Of a stretch of DNA of 64,000 nucleotides, positions 1-11,834 are shown in pieces; positions within the stretch are counted from its first letter, which is position 1, and the number at the start of each line of letters is the position of its first letter. The position numbers and the translations under genes were made by a program. The notes below the pieces were generated by a model. The model was given only the letters and a program-made list of their open reading frames with translations. It was not told the origin of the DNA and did not search any database. This stretch comes from Lathyrus oleraceus (Eukaryota > Streptophyta > Magnoliopsida > Fabales > Fabaceae), in assembly GCF_024323335.1 (NCBI RefSeq), contig NC_066585.1, forward strand, positions 178,191,149-178,255,148, given 5' to 3'.

Positions 1-2122
1 ACACAATTTTTGGAGCAATATTCAATTTAATATGATTTTTGGAAGATGGAGAAAAATTAAAAATGAATGAAACATAGCATGTGAATGGCATGGAGGGAAA
101 AGGACAATAATGGCATGGCTTTTGAATATTGTTGGAGCCAGGAATCGAATGGAAACACAATTTGAATAAGCGCGCCAAATGGAACGACACCGTTTTGTGT
201 CCAAACCCTAAGTACATGCAAGGCCATAATCCGCAGGAAACAAGGAAGAACACGCATCAAATTCCGCAGGAAAAGGTATGAAGGTCCTAAGAAAATTCGC
301 AGGAAAAACGCAAGCATTCATGAACATGATGAAGATCTTCAAGATCTTCATCTTCAAATTTCCAGAAAAAATCAACATGTCCAGAATTACAAATCAAGCA
401 TGGCAACATGTAGATCTAACATCATACAACAAGAATCAGCACGCATTTCATCCAAAAACATCACAACACGCATGAATCGAATGAAAGAGAAGTCATCATC
501 AAAACTTTAAACAGCCAGTTCTCACTCAATTTTGCACGAAATTCATGGATTCAAAGCTCATAATACTCAGCATTCAAAGATCTATCACATTAGCATAATA
601 ATTTCGAGAATTAGAGAGGTCGAATCTATAACCTCTTGGAGAGCAGAATCGAATTTGGTGTTGTCCAAGCCTTGCAGTGCTCAAAATCTCCTCTATGATG
701 CTTGTGAAGTTGATTAGGAGAGAACTCGAAGCTCAAGTGCACACGATTTTGCCAGAATTTGGATTTGCCATGGTAGCTTCAAGCTTCACAAATGCTTCAA
801 TGTTGCGCGAATTGCTATGATTCTACGTGTAATCCTGCTCAAGAACAACTCAACAACAAGAATTAAGCAAGAAAATGGATTGGAAATGAAGAAAATGGAA
901 GAAAATTTTGAGAGAAAAGTTTTGTATTCTAGATCTATATCTGAAAAATGAAGTGTTGTTAGCAGAAAATTTGTTAGGGTTTGTCTTATATACTCCCTCC
1001 TAATCAAGTTCTTAATCATACTTAAGCTCATGGCAATTGGATTAGTGAAAACAAGGTGCAAATGCAAAATGGCCATTTCACCCTATGCATGAACATCATG
1101 GTGAACAGTGCACGTGATTCACTTGATTTTCACTTAAAATTATGTTTTGGAGCTATTGGCAATGATAGAATGCTTAAACAATTAGCCAATTTTAAACTTT
1201 GAAAATTCCCTCCAAAAATCAAGTGAAATATCAAATGTTCATGTGATCATAATTCATGAAATGCAATGCATGATTTGGATAGTAGAAGTCAAAATGAGAA
1301 ATTAGCAAAAAGAACCACTTGATTTGGAGCTTTAGTTGAGAAGTTATGCACATTTGAATCTCCATGTACACCTTGCCATGTTTTGATCATATCTCTTCAA
1401 CCACACATGAGAAATGGATGATCTTGGACTTTTTGGAAATGGGAGAGAAAGATATACAACTTTCATGTTCAACAAAATTTCATTTAAAGCTTTTTTGGTG
1501 ATGTAATTTGAAGGTGAAGTTGGATGAAAACCTTTCTATTTTTGGAAAGTTCAAATTATAGGTCACTTTCTATTTTTGGCAAATTTTGACCTGACTTTAT
1601 TTTCTTCAATGTTGATGTTTGAAATGTCAAATGAGACTTGTTTGAACATGAATGAAGTATTTCCCATCACTTCCCACCTCCAAATCCAACAGTTGACTGG
1701 GCAGTTGACTGGCTAGGGTTTCAGTTGACTGAAGAATGCCTTGATGAGATTCAAGCCTCTACCACTTGGGGTTTTGATTCAAAATGATATCATAGCTCAT
1801 ATAAGCTCTTGTGAACAAATGTGGTGTCCAAATTCTCAAGAATGGCCACCATCTATTGCTCAATGACTGCCTTTGACTGCTTTGACTGCTGATTGCTTCA
1901 TCTGCAAGACAAGGGTTAGATGACATATTTTTGCACTTTTGGTTAGTGATAAAAGGAAAAGCAATGATATACAAATGCAAAATATGCTTGGTGATCAAGA
2001 ACCACTCTCAAAAGATAACCCACCCACAGGAAAGCAAGCAAGGTGCACAATGATCCTTGAGGTAATGAGATGATATGATATGATGCCATGAGGGATCTTA
2101 GGGACAAAGTTGGGGTCTTACA
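1..2122 (-). mobile_element. Ogre-like (Ty3/gypsy Tat clade) LTR, partial
   Basis: Read on the minus strand, this block begins at 2122 with TGTAAGACCCC and continues with a CTAAGATCCCTCATGGCATC-type sequence, which I recognise from memory as the start of legume Ogre-type LTRs. It abruptly interrupts the coding sequence of Athila ORF B at 2123, so it is an insertion. The window edge cuts it, so neither the other end nor the target-site duplication can be checked. No long ORF is present, as expected for an LTR. A minus-strand TATA box lies at 985-992, about 1.1 kb into the LTR. The Ogre family assignment is by remembered similarity; the insertion boundary is seen directly. Confidence 0.7.
985..992 (-). 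promoter_or_regulatory. TATA box of the Ogre-like LTR
   Basis: The minus strand reads GTATATAAGACAAACCC, a good plant TATA box. It sits inside the LTR, which fits a U3/R boundary, with transcription expected to start near 955-960. Position and orientation agree with the minus orientation of the LTR. Confidence 0.5.
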
Positions 2123-2790
2123 GCATGCAACCTGGATGTTGGCTAGTAGGAACGGAGTAACATTGAACGCAATTTGGGCAAACACACAGTGAAGAAGGAA
2201 AAGTTCCTTCGAGTTTACCTTATGGTTGCTGACTCTTCCAAAAACAGTGTGCCCCAGGACTTGGTGGAAGTATCTAATGGTGGGTTGTGATTATATGTTG
2301 CGTTGAGCGTATCCCAGCTCGTTGCGTTCATGTTGGTGAGGTTGTGCCAAACTGGAAATTCTATCTCTGACCATCCTTCTGGGATGCAGCAGTGAATTCC
2401 TTCTCCATGTCGGAAACCAAGTACTCTCTCTATCTAGGTTTGATTTAGGGAATACTCGGTGCTGAACATTCTAAATGTGGCGACTCCGATGAGATATTGA
2501 GTAGCGCCAGGGGGTGTGATATATGAGTAGGAACTCAGAAACTCCAGGGTTAGCGCTTCGTAGGTTGGCTGCGGTGTGGTACACAGTTGTGTCAAGCTGG
2601 CGTTTGTTAGCATCCACTCCACGCCCTCCAAAAGTCCTAACTTTGTCAGGCATTCGTGATCAACATACCTCGTAGCTTGAATGGAGCGTTGGTAGAACTT
2701 GAGGTAGTTGTCTCTTTGGTGCTCGCCGACTCCTCCATTTCGAAATACGACGGTTGAAAGGTCGGGAGTAGCTCTTTCTTGACGGGCCAT
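2123..2790 (-). pseudogene. Athila accessory ORF B (ATHILA ORF-1-like), truncated
   Basis: The minus-strand reading starts with ATG at 2790 (MARQERATPD...). At about residues 75-118 it contains LTLEFLSSYSY and FRMFSTEYSLNQ, the same signature blocks found in ORF B of element 2 (57354-58574) and, more distantly, in ORF A. A stop lies at 2434-2436. Past it, in shifted frames, recognisable family sequence continues (NHNP, RYFHQVLGHTVFG, KELFFLHCVF) down to 2123, where the Ogre-like LTR begins. It is therefore a gene with at least one nonsense codon and one frameshift, later truncated by insertion. Function is unknown. The family matches the plant ATHILA ORF-1 type by recognition of conserved words, not by a search. 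This copy keeps an N-terminal region of about 75 residues that element 2 has lost. Confidence 0.75.
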
Positions 2791-2967
2791 GGATGAGGTT
2801 TATGAAACTTTTGGTATTGGTGGGTGAGATGGAATATTTGTGAGTTACACGCTTGAAGAAAATGTAAAGAATTGAGTAAATGGAGAGCAGAATGGTATGA
2901 GAGTGGTAATTGATGAGGAAAAAGAGAGGAAAAGTGCCTGCATTTGTAGGCGAGCTCTCTGGAATTC

Positions 2968-3120
2968 GTGACGGTCGTCACAGGGGTGTGACGGTCGTCA
3001 CGCGCAACGGATGCGTAACGGTCGTATGCAACGGTCAGATGCTCATAACGGTCATTTGCATGCCATGTGACGATCGTGGCGGATCCGTGACGATCGTCAC
3101 GTCTGTGAGACGAGCGTCAC
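2968..3120. repeat. Array of GTGACGnnCGTCAC near-palindromes, internal, element 1
   Basis: Copies at 2968-2981 and 2988-3001 (GTGACGGTCGTCAC), 3067-3080 (degenerate) and 3087-3100 (GTGACGATCGTCAC, a perfect palindrome), with looser copies at about 3014-3060 and 3105-3120. It lies between ORF A and ORF B, about 180 bp upstream of the ORF B ATG. The same word family occurs in the LTR of the same element at 11757-11834. Confidence 0.9.
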
Positions 3121-3390
3121 CCTTAATATGACAGTCGTCTTACACTGATTTTCAATTTTTTCATCACAGGTTGCAGCAACATATGATAACAGCATAATGA
3201 TGATAACTAAGCAATTGAACTTAAAAGCATAAATGCAAAAATAAATAAATAAATGAATAAGCAGAAATAAATGAATAACAATTGGATTGATAAATTGAAA
3301 TTAAATGTAACATAGAAAAAAAAGAAAATAGTAATGATAACATAGCAAACAAAAGTAATAAAGTAATTAAACAAAGGTAATAAAATAAAT

Positions 3391-3430
3391 GTGCTCCCTC
3401 CCCACACAAAACAAAGTAGTGTCCTCATTG
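3391..3430 (-). other. Internal polypurine-tract-like module after ORF A
   Basis: On the minus strand this reads TGAGGACA, about 15 bases, then TTGTGTGGGGAGGGAGCA. The arrangement matches the true PPT module of element 2 at 56226-56262 and a second internal one at 57275-57308. It lies just downstream of ORF A. It may be a secondary plus-strand priming site or a duplication scar. An AT-rich spacer without genes surrounds it (3121-3390). Confidence 0.6.
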
Positions 3431-3478
3431 CTTAGTGCGAGTAGGAGAAATCAGTGGTCAGTAGTATTAGCTACGGTT

Positions 3479-4696
3479 TTATCCCAATGTAGTGACATCT
3501 TTGTTCAGGTGATGAATCTGCTCAACGGCTATATCCATCAGGCCTAAGACATCAAAGCGTATGATCTTTATCTCGTCTTTCACAGTTGTGATGTCAGCCT
3601 GGAAATCATTCAGACGGGTGATGAGCGCGGCAAGATTATCAATATATGATGGAGGAACTGGTTCATCAATGTTATAATAGTTGAGAGGTGTTTCAGGGTC
3701 AGATTCTTCTACACGGATAGGGTCATTGATATACTCATATTTGGGCAGTGTCTCGGGAGGTGAAGGTGGATCAATAGGGTGTTCATCTAGGTCATAAAGC
3801 CAGTTATCGCGGTTGTGGACACTCGTTCTCTCATGGTTAGGCAAGGTAAATAGTCGAACCACTTCGTTATTAATTAAATAATCAAAAGTATCCGTCCCAA
3901 TGTTTCCTATGATTCTACGGTTAAAGCAAAATTCGATATCCATGGGTCAGATGTTTCCAAAAGGTACAAGCTCATAAAGTGGGTGTACAAGCCCGATGGC
4001 GTCTGCTATCATGGTTACTAGGCCACCTATTATTATTGGGGTACAATTGTTCTTAGCAAGGTGAATAAATCTTTCCATCATGAATGTCATGATATTGACA
4101 TGTCGACCTTGATCGACACATAGCAAGATGAAAAGTTCATCGTGGGACACTGTGGTGTTATTCTCTTCCTTACCAAATAGGGTGTGGGCTAGTATTTTAT
4201 AAAAGTATCGGATAGCAGGGTTATGGATCCTTTGTGAGTGCATCTCATTCGGGTTTGGGTTGGATTCTCCGGTTATGCTACCCCAAAAGTCATCTAGGTC
4301 GATGTCATCGATTAGTTCCTCATGGCGGGTAGTAAAGACGAAAGGGCCACTAAGGAATCCTAGAAGGTCAGCAAAGTCTCGACGGCTATAGGTGAAGTCC
4401 ATGCTAAACATCCTAAAGGATATCAACCCTTTGTTAAGTCTGTAACCATGCTCAGGGTTATATACAAGGGAGCTAAGGAATTCTAAGGTTAGTTCACGGT
4501 ACATGACAAACCGTCTCTTAATGGCTGCGTTCTCCCACCCAAGCTGGTTAAACATAAATAGGATGCTATCTCGGATGCCTAATTTATCCATGGTAGGTTC
4601 ATCATAATATATGGTCAATTCCATATCCTTCCGAGCTAGATAATCATACCGCCTTCTTTGAACTCTGCCTCTGAAAACTGTCTCTATTTGTTGCAT
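3479..4696 (-). pseudogene. Athila accessory ORF A (ATHILA ORF-1-like)
   Basis: The minus-strand frame begins with ATG at 4696 (MQQIETVFRGRVQRRRYDYL). It has one in-frame TGA at 3947-3949, after which the same frame stays open to 3479, giving about 405 codons in all. Conserved blocks in order are LTLEFLSSLVY (about residue 70), FRMFSMDF, IHNPAIRYFYKILAHTLFG, DELFILLC, IIIGGLVTMIADAIGL, then a region with WLYDLDE and a coiled-coil-like C-terminus rich in I/L heptads. Basic residues cluster near the N-terminus. I see no signal peptide or clear membrane helix, which argues against calling it an envelope gene. It follows pol in the position of the Athila third ORF and is related to ORF B. Function unknown. 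Confidence 0.8.
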
Positions 4697-4872
4697 GATG
4701 AAAGTAATTAACTAACTAGTTAGTAATTTTCCTGTTTATCAGTATCTAATATGTCTAAGTTAGTTACTAGAAGCAACAAGAATGACTACAAAGAATCAAG
4801 AAGAGGGGAGCAAACAAAATAAAGAAGAAAATCAAAGAAGGAAAATAGTTTGTAACAAAGATAACAAAAAAG

Positions 4873-4910
4873 GTGGGTTGTCTCCCACTAAGCACTTTGT
4901 TTAATATCGT
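4873..4910 (-). promoter_or_regulatory. Conserved noncoding block between pol and ORF A (element 1)
   Basis: On the minus strand it reads TTAAACAAAGTGCTTAGTGG then GAGACAACCCACC. Element 2 has the same block at 60538-60580, although the flanking spacer sequence differs. It lies between the pol end (4937) and the ORF A start (4696). It could be a splice-acceptor region, a priming site or an RNA structure for expressing ORF A; this is inference. Confidence 0.5.
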
Positions 4911-4936
4911 AAGTTCGACAGTAGCATCGTGTTGTA

Positions 4937-7900
4937 CTAGGTTTTGGGTTGAGCGGGCAGCTCTATGAGTCTGAGACTGTTCGAATAGTCTCTATTTTCA
5001 ATATTATGATAGTGCTTTAAGCGCTGCCCGTTTACTATAAAAGGGTCACTATTCCTACCTTTTATTTCTATCGCACCACTATTTAGGACTTTGGTGATCT
5101 CGAAAGGGCCGGACCACCTAGATTTGAGTTTTCCAGGAAAAAGTTTAAGTCTTGAATTGAATAGTAGCACGATGTCGCCCACCTTAAACTCCTTCCTAGA
5201 AATGCGTTTGTCATGCCATCTTTTGGTTCGCTCTTTGTAGATCCTGGCATTCTCGTAAGCGTCCAATCTCAGCTCTTCTAATTCGTGGATGTCCAGAATC
5301 CGTTTCCCGCCTGCGGAAGTATAGTTTATATTTGGGGTTTTAATTGCCCAATATGCTTTGTGTTCTAATTCCACAGGGAGGTGACATGATTTACCATAAA
5401 CTAGTTTGAAGGGTGTGGTTCCTATCGGGGTTTTATAAGCCGTCCTATAGGCCCACAAAGCTTCGTTTAGTTTGGATGACCAGTCTTTTCGGGATATTCC
5501 TACGGTCTTCTCAAGAATTTGTTTTATTTCTCGATTTGAGACTTCGACTTGCCCGCTAGTTTGTGGATGATACGGGCCACCGTCACTAACTACTAGTTTT
5601 GGCACACCGAATCTGGGAAAGATAATGTTCTTGAATAACTTGATCACTACTCGTGTGTCATTTGTTGGAGAGGCTACAACCTCGGTCCATTTTGAAACAT
5701 AGTCGACAACAACGAGTATGTATTTATTACCAAAAGAAGCTGGGAATGGTCCCATGAATTCAATCCCCCATACATCGAAGACTTCCACTTCTAAGATTCC
5801 CGTTTGTGGCATTTCATCGCGTCTTAAGATGTTGCCAGTGCGTTGGCACCGGTCGCATTTTATAACCGCGTTATGGACGTCTTTCTATAGAGTAGGCCAA
5901 AAGAGGCCTGATTGCAGGATCTTAGTGCAGGTCTTTGAGGTACTTGCATGCCCTCCATAGGGAGCAGAATGGAAATTAGAGATTATATCATCTATTTCGT
6001 CCTCCAGAACACATCGACGGAAAATACCGTCGGTACCTCTTTTGAAAAGCAGAGGTTCATCCCAGTAGTACTGTTTTAGATCGTGAAAGAATTTCTTCTT
6101 TTGTTGGTAAGATAGGTCCGGTGGAAGTACTCCAACGGCTAGGTAGTTGACAAAATCAGCATACCATGGCAGAGTTGCATTCGCATGTAGTTATTATTCT
6201 TCTATTTCTGTATTGTTTAATGTTAGTTCAGGCATATCGCTTTCCATTTGGGCTATGAGTCGTTCGTAAGGGAAATCGTCATTAATTGGGATTTGTTCAG
6301 GCTTATTCCCTTCGATTCGTGATAAGTGGTCTGCTACTACGTTTTCAGTACCTTTCTTATCTTTTATCTCTAAGTCAAATTCTTGTAAGAGCAGGATCCA
6401 TCTTAAAAGTCTTGGTTTGACATCCTTCTTACTTAACAAATATCTAATAGCGGCGTGGTCGGTATAGATGATAATTTTCGCCCCTACTAGGTAGGAACGA
6501 AATTTGTCCAAAGCGAACACAACAGTTTGAAGTTCTTTTTCAATGGTGGCGTAGTTCATTTGGGCTGGATCAAGTGTTCTGCTCGCATAGTAAATAGCAT
6601 GAAGCTTCTTATCCTTCCTTTGTCCTAGTACTGCGCCTACTGCGTAATCACTCGCATCGCACATGATTTCGAAAGGTAATCTCCAGTCAGGTGGTTGCAT
6701 TATGGGTGCGGTGATTAAAGATGTTTTCAGTTGGTTGAACACTGTTAAGCATTTTTCATCAAATATGAAATCAGCGTCTTTCATTAATAATCATGTAAGT
6801 GGCTTGGTTATTTTCGAGAAATCTTTAATGAAACGTCGGTAGAAACCGACATGTCCTAGAAAGCTTCTTATTTCTCGTACGGTTTTCGGAGGTTGAAGGT
6901 TCTCTATGATTTCGATTTTAGCTTTGTCTACTTTAATTCCTCTGTCAGATACCACGTGACCTAACACGATTCCTTGTTGAACCATGAAATGGCATTTCTC
7001 CCAGTTTAAAACGAGGTTTACTTTCACGCATCTTTCGAGTACCATTTCAAGGTTAGATAGACATCCTTCAAAACTCTGCCCACAAAAAGAAAAATCATCC
7101 ATAAAGACTTCCATGATGTCGTCTATAAAATCGGCGAAGATTGCCATCATGCATCTTTGAAATGTTGCGGGAGCGTTGCATAGTCCAAATGGCATCCGTC
7201 GGTAGGCGAATGTACCATAAGGGCATGTGAAGGTAGTCTTTTCTTGGTCGTCAGGATGGATTGGGATTTGAAAGAATCCTGAATAACTGTCTAGATAGCA
7301 GAAGTGAGAATGCTTAGCCAATCGTTCAAGCATTTGGTCAATGAAGGGTAGAGGGAAATGATCTTTCCGAGTGGCTTTGTTTAATTTTTTATAGTCGATG
7401 CACATTCTACTTCCGATCACAACTCTTTGTGCTATGGATTCGCCCTTCTTGTTCTTAACAACTGTAACACCCGCTTTCTTGGGTACTACATGAACGGGGC
7501 TAACCTATTGACTATCAGAGATCAGGTATATGATTCCAGCATCTAGAAGTTTCTTGACTTCATCCTTAACTACCGTACTTAGGATTAGGTTGATCCTTCT
7601 CTGGTGTTCTCTATAGGTTTTACAATCTTCCTCCAGCATAATACGATGCATACAGATAGAAGGACTTATTCCTTTTAGATCGACGATGTTATATCCTAAC
7701 GCTGCTGGATATTTTCTTAGGACATCTAGTAACTTCTCTGTTTCCATCTGTCCCAAGTCAGCATTGACTATTACTGGTCTTTTCAGTTCAGTGTCTAGGA
7801 ATTCGTATCTTAGGTTCTTTGGTAGTGCTTTTAATTCCAAGTCAGGTTTCTTTGGGCATGGCATGTGGTTAGGTGTAAGTGCTAAGCATTTGCTTAGACT

Positions 7901-8971
7901 TTCATTTTGGTATGGTTCATGCCAATTATCGTCTTCAAAGATTGGAGGGGTTTGGATTTTCATTATATCAGAATATGTGGTTTCTTGCATCTCCATCTCT
8001 CTCACGCACTCGTCTATGACATCAAGTAGATAAGAGGTGTCGTCTATAGCTGGAGCTTGTAAGAATTGGGTTAAGATGAATTCAACCTTTTCCTCTCCAA
8101 CTTCGAATTTCATCTTACCTCTCTTTACGTCTATTATGGCTCTGGCGGTAGCCAAGAATGCCCTTCCTAGTATGATAGGTGTACTGGCATCTTCTTTGAT
8201 GTCCATGATTATGAAGTCTGTAGGGATGTAAAATTGTCCTACACGTACGGGGACATTCTCTAGTATACCGACAGGATATTTGATTGAGCGGTCAACTAAT
8301 TGAACAGACATCTTGGTCGATCTTAATTCTCCCATACTGAGCCTTTTGCAGATGGTTAAGGGCATTAAACTAATGTTGGCTCCTAGATCGCATAGAGCTT
8401 TATCTATGACGAATTTTCCAATGACACAGGGTATGGAGAAACTACCTGGGTCTTTTAGTTTGGGAGGCATGTTATTCTGGATTATGGCGCTACACTCTGC
8501 AATGAGTCTAACTGTTTCGTCATCCTCAATCTTTTTCTTATTGGATAGGATTTCCTTAAGAAATTTGGCATAGGAAGGCATTTGTGTGATGGCTTCTGTA
8601 AAGGGTATCATAATGTTTAGTTGCTTCAGAAGTTCAACAAATTTCCTAAATTGACTCGCAGTTTTAGAACTTTTGAGTCTTTGAGGATACGTAATGGGTG
8701 GTTTATAAGGAGGTGAAGGCACATAAGGTTTCTCTTTCTCTTCGGCCTCTTGGGTATTATCTTCTGTTTCCTTTGGTTTATTCACCTGATCAGTTGAGGT
8801 TTTATCTGGTTTTTGGTACATGGCAGGGTTTTGGAGTCTTGGATCTATGGGTTCGTCCACTTCTTTTCCACTCCTCAGTATAACGGCATTTGCATGTCCT
8901 TTTGGATTGGGTTGCGGCTGTCCAGGAAATGTTCCAGCTGGAGCGATTGTAGATTCTTGATGTTGAGCCAC
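4937..8971 (-). pseudogene. Athila pol pseudogene (PR-RT-RNase H-INT)
   Basis: One minus-strand frame covers protease, reverse transcriptase, RNase H and integrase, interrupted by in-frame stops. Protease shows LCDLGANISLMPL near 8360. RT shows PLPFIDQMLERLA, FAYRRMPFGLCNAPATFQRC and the catalytic IMEVFMDDFS near 7110. RNase H spans 6194-6784 ([26 protein letters not shown]). Integrase has [10 protein letters not shown] near 5835, then WGIEFMGPF, where the first catalytic Asp reads Glu, and SDGG joined directly to PYHPQTSGQ. About 23 residues between the second and third catalytic positions are missing compared with element 2. Stops occur near 7503, 6791, 6190 and 5888. It is inactive for several independent reasons. 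Confidence 0.9.
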
Positions 8972-10338
8972 TGTGAAATCTCTGTTTCAAGCATTTTATT
9001 GTGGGTGGCTAAGGCGTCTACTTTGCTCGCTAGTTGTTTAAGTTGCTCGCTAGTATGTATGTTTTGGTTCAAGAAGTCTTTGTTCGTTTGAGCTTGGGTA
9101 GCTATGAAGCTTTCCATCATCAATTCTAGATTTGACTTCCTAGGCATGTTAGGAGCATTATTAGCTGGCTTTTGATATCCAGGCGGAACAGCTGGTGCTT
9201 GGCGAGGTGTATACAGGGCATTGTTATTCTTATACGAGAAATTACGATGGTTTTTCCACCCTGGGTTGTAGGTATTCGAATAGGGATTTCCTTGTGTGTA
9301 GTTTACTTGATCGGTTGGGACTCCTGCTAATATTTGACATTCTTGTGCAGTGTGTCTAGGGTTTCCACATAACTCACAATTTGGAGTTACAGCAGCCACG
9401 GTGGCTGCGGATGGTATGGTTAAGTTATCTAATTTTTGAACAAGGGCATCTACCTTTGCATGAACATGGTCAAGCTTACTGATTTTGTGCATTCCACCCT
9501 TTGTCTAGGACTTTTCCACTAGAGTTCTTTCACCTCCCCATTGGCAATGGTTTTGGGCCATGTTTTCAATGAGTTGATAAGCTTCGTTGTATGGCTTATC
9601 CATAAGTGCACCGCCCGCGACAACGTCTACTGTAAGTCTTGTGTTATACAGAAGCCCATTATAAAATATGTGAATGATCACCCAGTCTTCGAGACCGTGA
9701 TGTGGACATATCCTCATCATGTCCTTGTATCTCTCCCACGATTCGTAGAGAGATTCCACATCTTTTTGTCGAAATCCATTGATCTGAGCTCTCAGCATAA
9801 CAATTTTGCTCGGCGGAAAATATAGGGATAAGAAGACGTTCTTCAGTTCTTCCCATGTTGTAATTGAGTTGGAGGGCAAGGGTTGCAACCAAGCCCAAGC
9901 TCTGTCTCTTAGTGAGAAAGGAAAGAGGCACAGTCTTATCGCGTCTTGAGATACACCATTCGCCTTTACAGTATCTGCGTACTGCACAAACTTGGTCAGG
10001 TGTTCATTAGGATTGTCCGTAGGATTTCAAGCAAATTGATGTTGTTGGACGACTGATAATAGTGAGGGTTTAAGCTCGAAATTGTTTCGATTTATGGCGG
10101 GGGCAGCAATGCTGTTGTGAGGTTCTTGTTGGGACGGGGTAGCGTAGAATTTAAGAGGACGATTTTGTGGTCCTTCTTCAGCCATGGTTGGTTTTTCTTC
10201 TTGTTTAGTAGGAAAGAAAGTATCGGGAATATCGTACTTTTGTTGATATTCATGTATTCGTCGTCTTACGTATAAGAAACGCTCTAATTCTGGGACTGGT
10301 GGTGCTAAGTTATCGCCTTGTGAGCGAGTACTTGGCAT
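8875..10338 (-). pseudogene. Athila gag pseudogene
   Basis: The minus frame starts at 10338 (MPSTRSQGDNLAPP). It contains a retrotransposon capsid-like region at 9505-9987 (LCLFPFSLRDRAWAWLQPLP, a typical gypsy gag block) and a zinc knuckle CELCGNPRHTAQEC near 9350 (CX2CX4HX4C). In-frame stops lie at 10027-10029 and about 9505-9507. The frame leaves the pol frame at about 8970-8972, where the pol reading begins one base out of register. Downstream of the knuckle a coiled-coil-like stretch precedes a proline-rich linker. The protein would form the virus-like particle core and bind RNA. This copy is broken. Confidence 0.88.
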
Positions 10339-10432
10339 ACAATCAGGGAAAGAAGGGAGAGAAGATTAGTTTTTATTTATACCTTAGCCTATACCGTGCA
10401 ACGAAAGAATCTCACTATTCGACTAAAACAGG

Positions 10433-10450
10433 TCCCCGGCAACGGCGCCA
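10433..10450 (-). other. Primer binding site, tRNA-Asp type
   Basis: The minus strand reads TGGCGCCGTTGCCGGGGA, nine bases after the LTR end. This is the primer-site sequence I know from Athila/Cyclops/Calypso elements and attribute to tRNA-Asp. It fixes the element's orientation and the 3' edge of the 5' LTR. Confidence 0.9.
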
Positions 10451-11604
10451 AAAACTTGATGCTTCGTCTGACTATATATAAAATATAGTCTGTCGGGTAC
10501 TTGATTGCAAGTGCACAGTCCAGTCGCTTTAGTTTTAAAAGATATCGATCCCACAGGGACCTATGGTCAAACTAGTGTTACTAACGTCACTATGTTTAGC
10601 TAAGGGAATGATTAGTAGCAGTTTGGGAGTAAAATAGTAAATCTAAGGGAAACTTAGTTTTAAGAAATAATTGATGGAAGGAATCAGTATGCAGCGCATT
10701 AATTGTCAGGGATTCGATAAGTCACCGGTGAATAGTTTAAATGCCAAATATCTCTTAGTAGAAAATATTTACTTAAAAACCTTTATCTCACACTCTCGTG
10801 ATTGTTGATTCGGCCTATAGCTTTAAGTCAGAATGTACGCTCTCGCTGTCCCATTTGAAGTTAAAATTACTTTTTGAAAATAAATAAGTTCTAATTGCTT
10901 TTAAAGTGCTCTCGCTGTTTTTAAACTCAATGCCTAATTTTTACTATCCAGCTCGAGCCTCACGCTCTCGCGATTGCTGGTTCTCACCTTAGTTAATTTC
11001 CCACCCTCATGGCAAAACCGTATTAAATAGCTTCTCACGCTTTTGTGAAAAAGTTAATTAAATTTAAATTAAAAACTTCAGCCTAAAAGATTGTTTGAGA
11101 AAAAGAGTTTTCACCGATTAGTATTAAATCCCATCTAATTAAATTGCTACATACCGATACCGGTAATTTAGCTGGACATGTTAAATAAGACAAACACATC
11201 GCATAAACAGATCAACATTGCGGCAAACATAATTATAATAATAATTGGGCAATAACAATAATAATTCAATAAAAACCTGGCAATCGAAGTAACAGAGTAT
11301 AGCGAATCTCGGAGTACTTGAGCAGTCCTCCACAAGTCGGTAGGCTTCTGCTTCTTCAATACAAATTGTTTACTAAAATTAAATAAAGCGTAGTAGTTCC
11401 CCTGTGTAGGAAACTACTACTGTGGCTAACTGGAAAACGGGAAGGAAAAGGGAAAAAGGAAATTCTAAAAAGAATGGCGAATAAACTAAGGCAACGGAAA
11501 CAAAGTTGCTGAAAAGAAAATAAACTAAAAGCTAGAAAGCTGTAAAAATTAATTGCAGAGCGTAAGTGTAAATGTAGGCGTTCCCAATTTTTCCCATTTT
11601 GGTC

Positions 11605-11614
11605 CTTTATATAG
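11605..11614 (-). promoter_or_regulatory. TATA box, Athila element 1 LTR
   Basis: The minus strand reads ACTATATAAAGGACC. It lies about 145-225 bp downstream of the palindromic array, the spacing expected for an enhancer-promoter layout in U3. Confidence 0.65.
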
Positions 11615-11756
11615 TGCTCTTTTAGGTCTTGGTGGTTGAGATTTTTAAGGAAGACTTGGTTTGAATGAGGAATCTGTGGGAGTCAAGTTGTTGGAGAGAA
11701 TTTAGGCACGTTTGGGTGCCTGTGATTGACTGTTTCAAAGCGCATATTCTGGCCGC

Positions 11757-11834
11757 GTGACGCTCGTCATGGGCCTGTGACGGTCATCACAGGTTGGGTC
11801 GTGACGAGCGTCATGAATCTGTGACGGTCGTCAC
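11757..11834. repeat. Palindromic GTGACGnnCGTCAC array in LTR U3, element 1
   Basis: Four copies: 11757-11770 (GTGACGCTCGTCAT), 11777-11790 (GTGACGGTCATCAC), 11801-11814 (GTGACGAGCGTCAT) and 11821-11834 (GTGACGGTCGTCAC). Each contains TGACG, the core recognised by TGA-type bZIP factors, facing an inverted copy. Confidence 0.92.

Noticed and set aside
7686..8573. Plus-strand ORFs opposite Athila pol (also 63351-63893)
   Set aside because: They are antisense shadows of the conserved pol frame; the sense strand carries the recognisable motifs.
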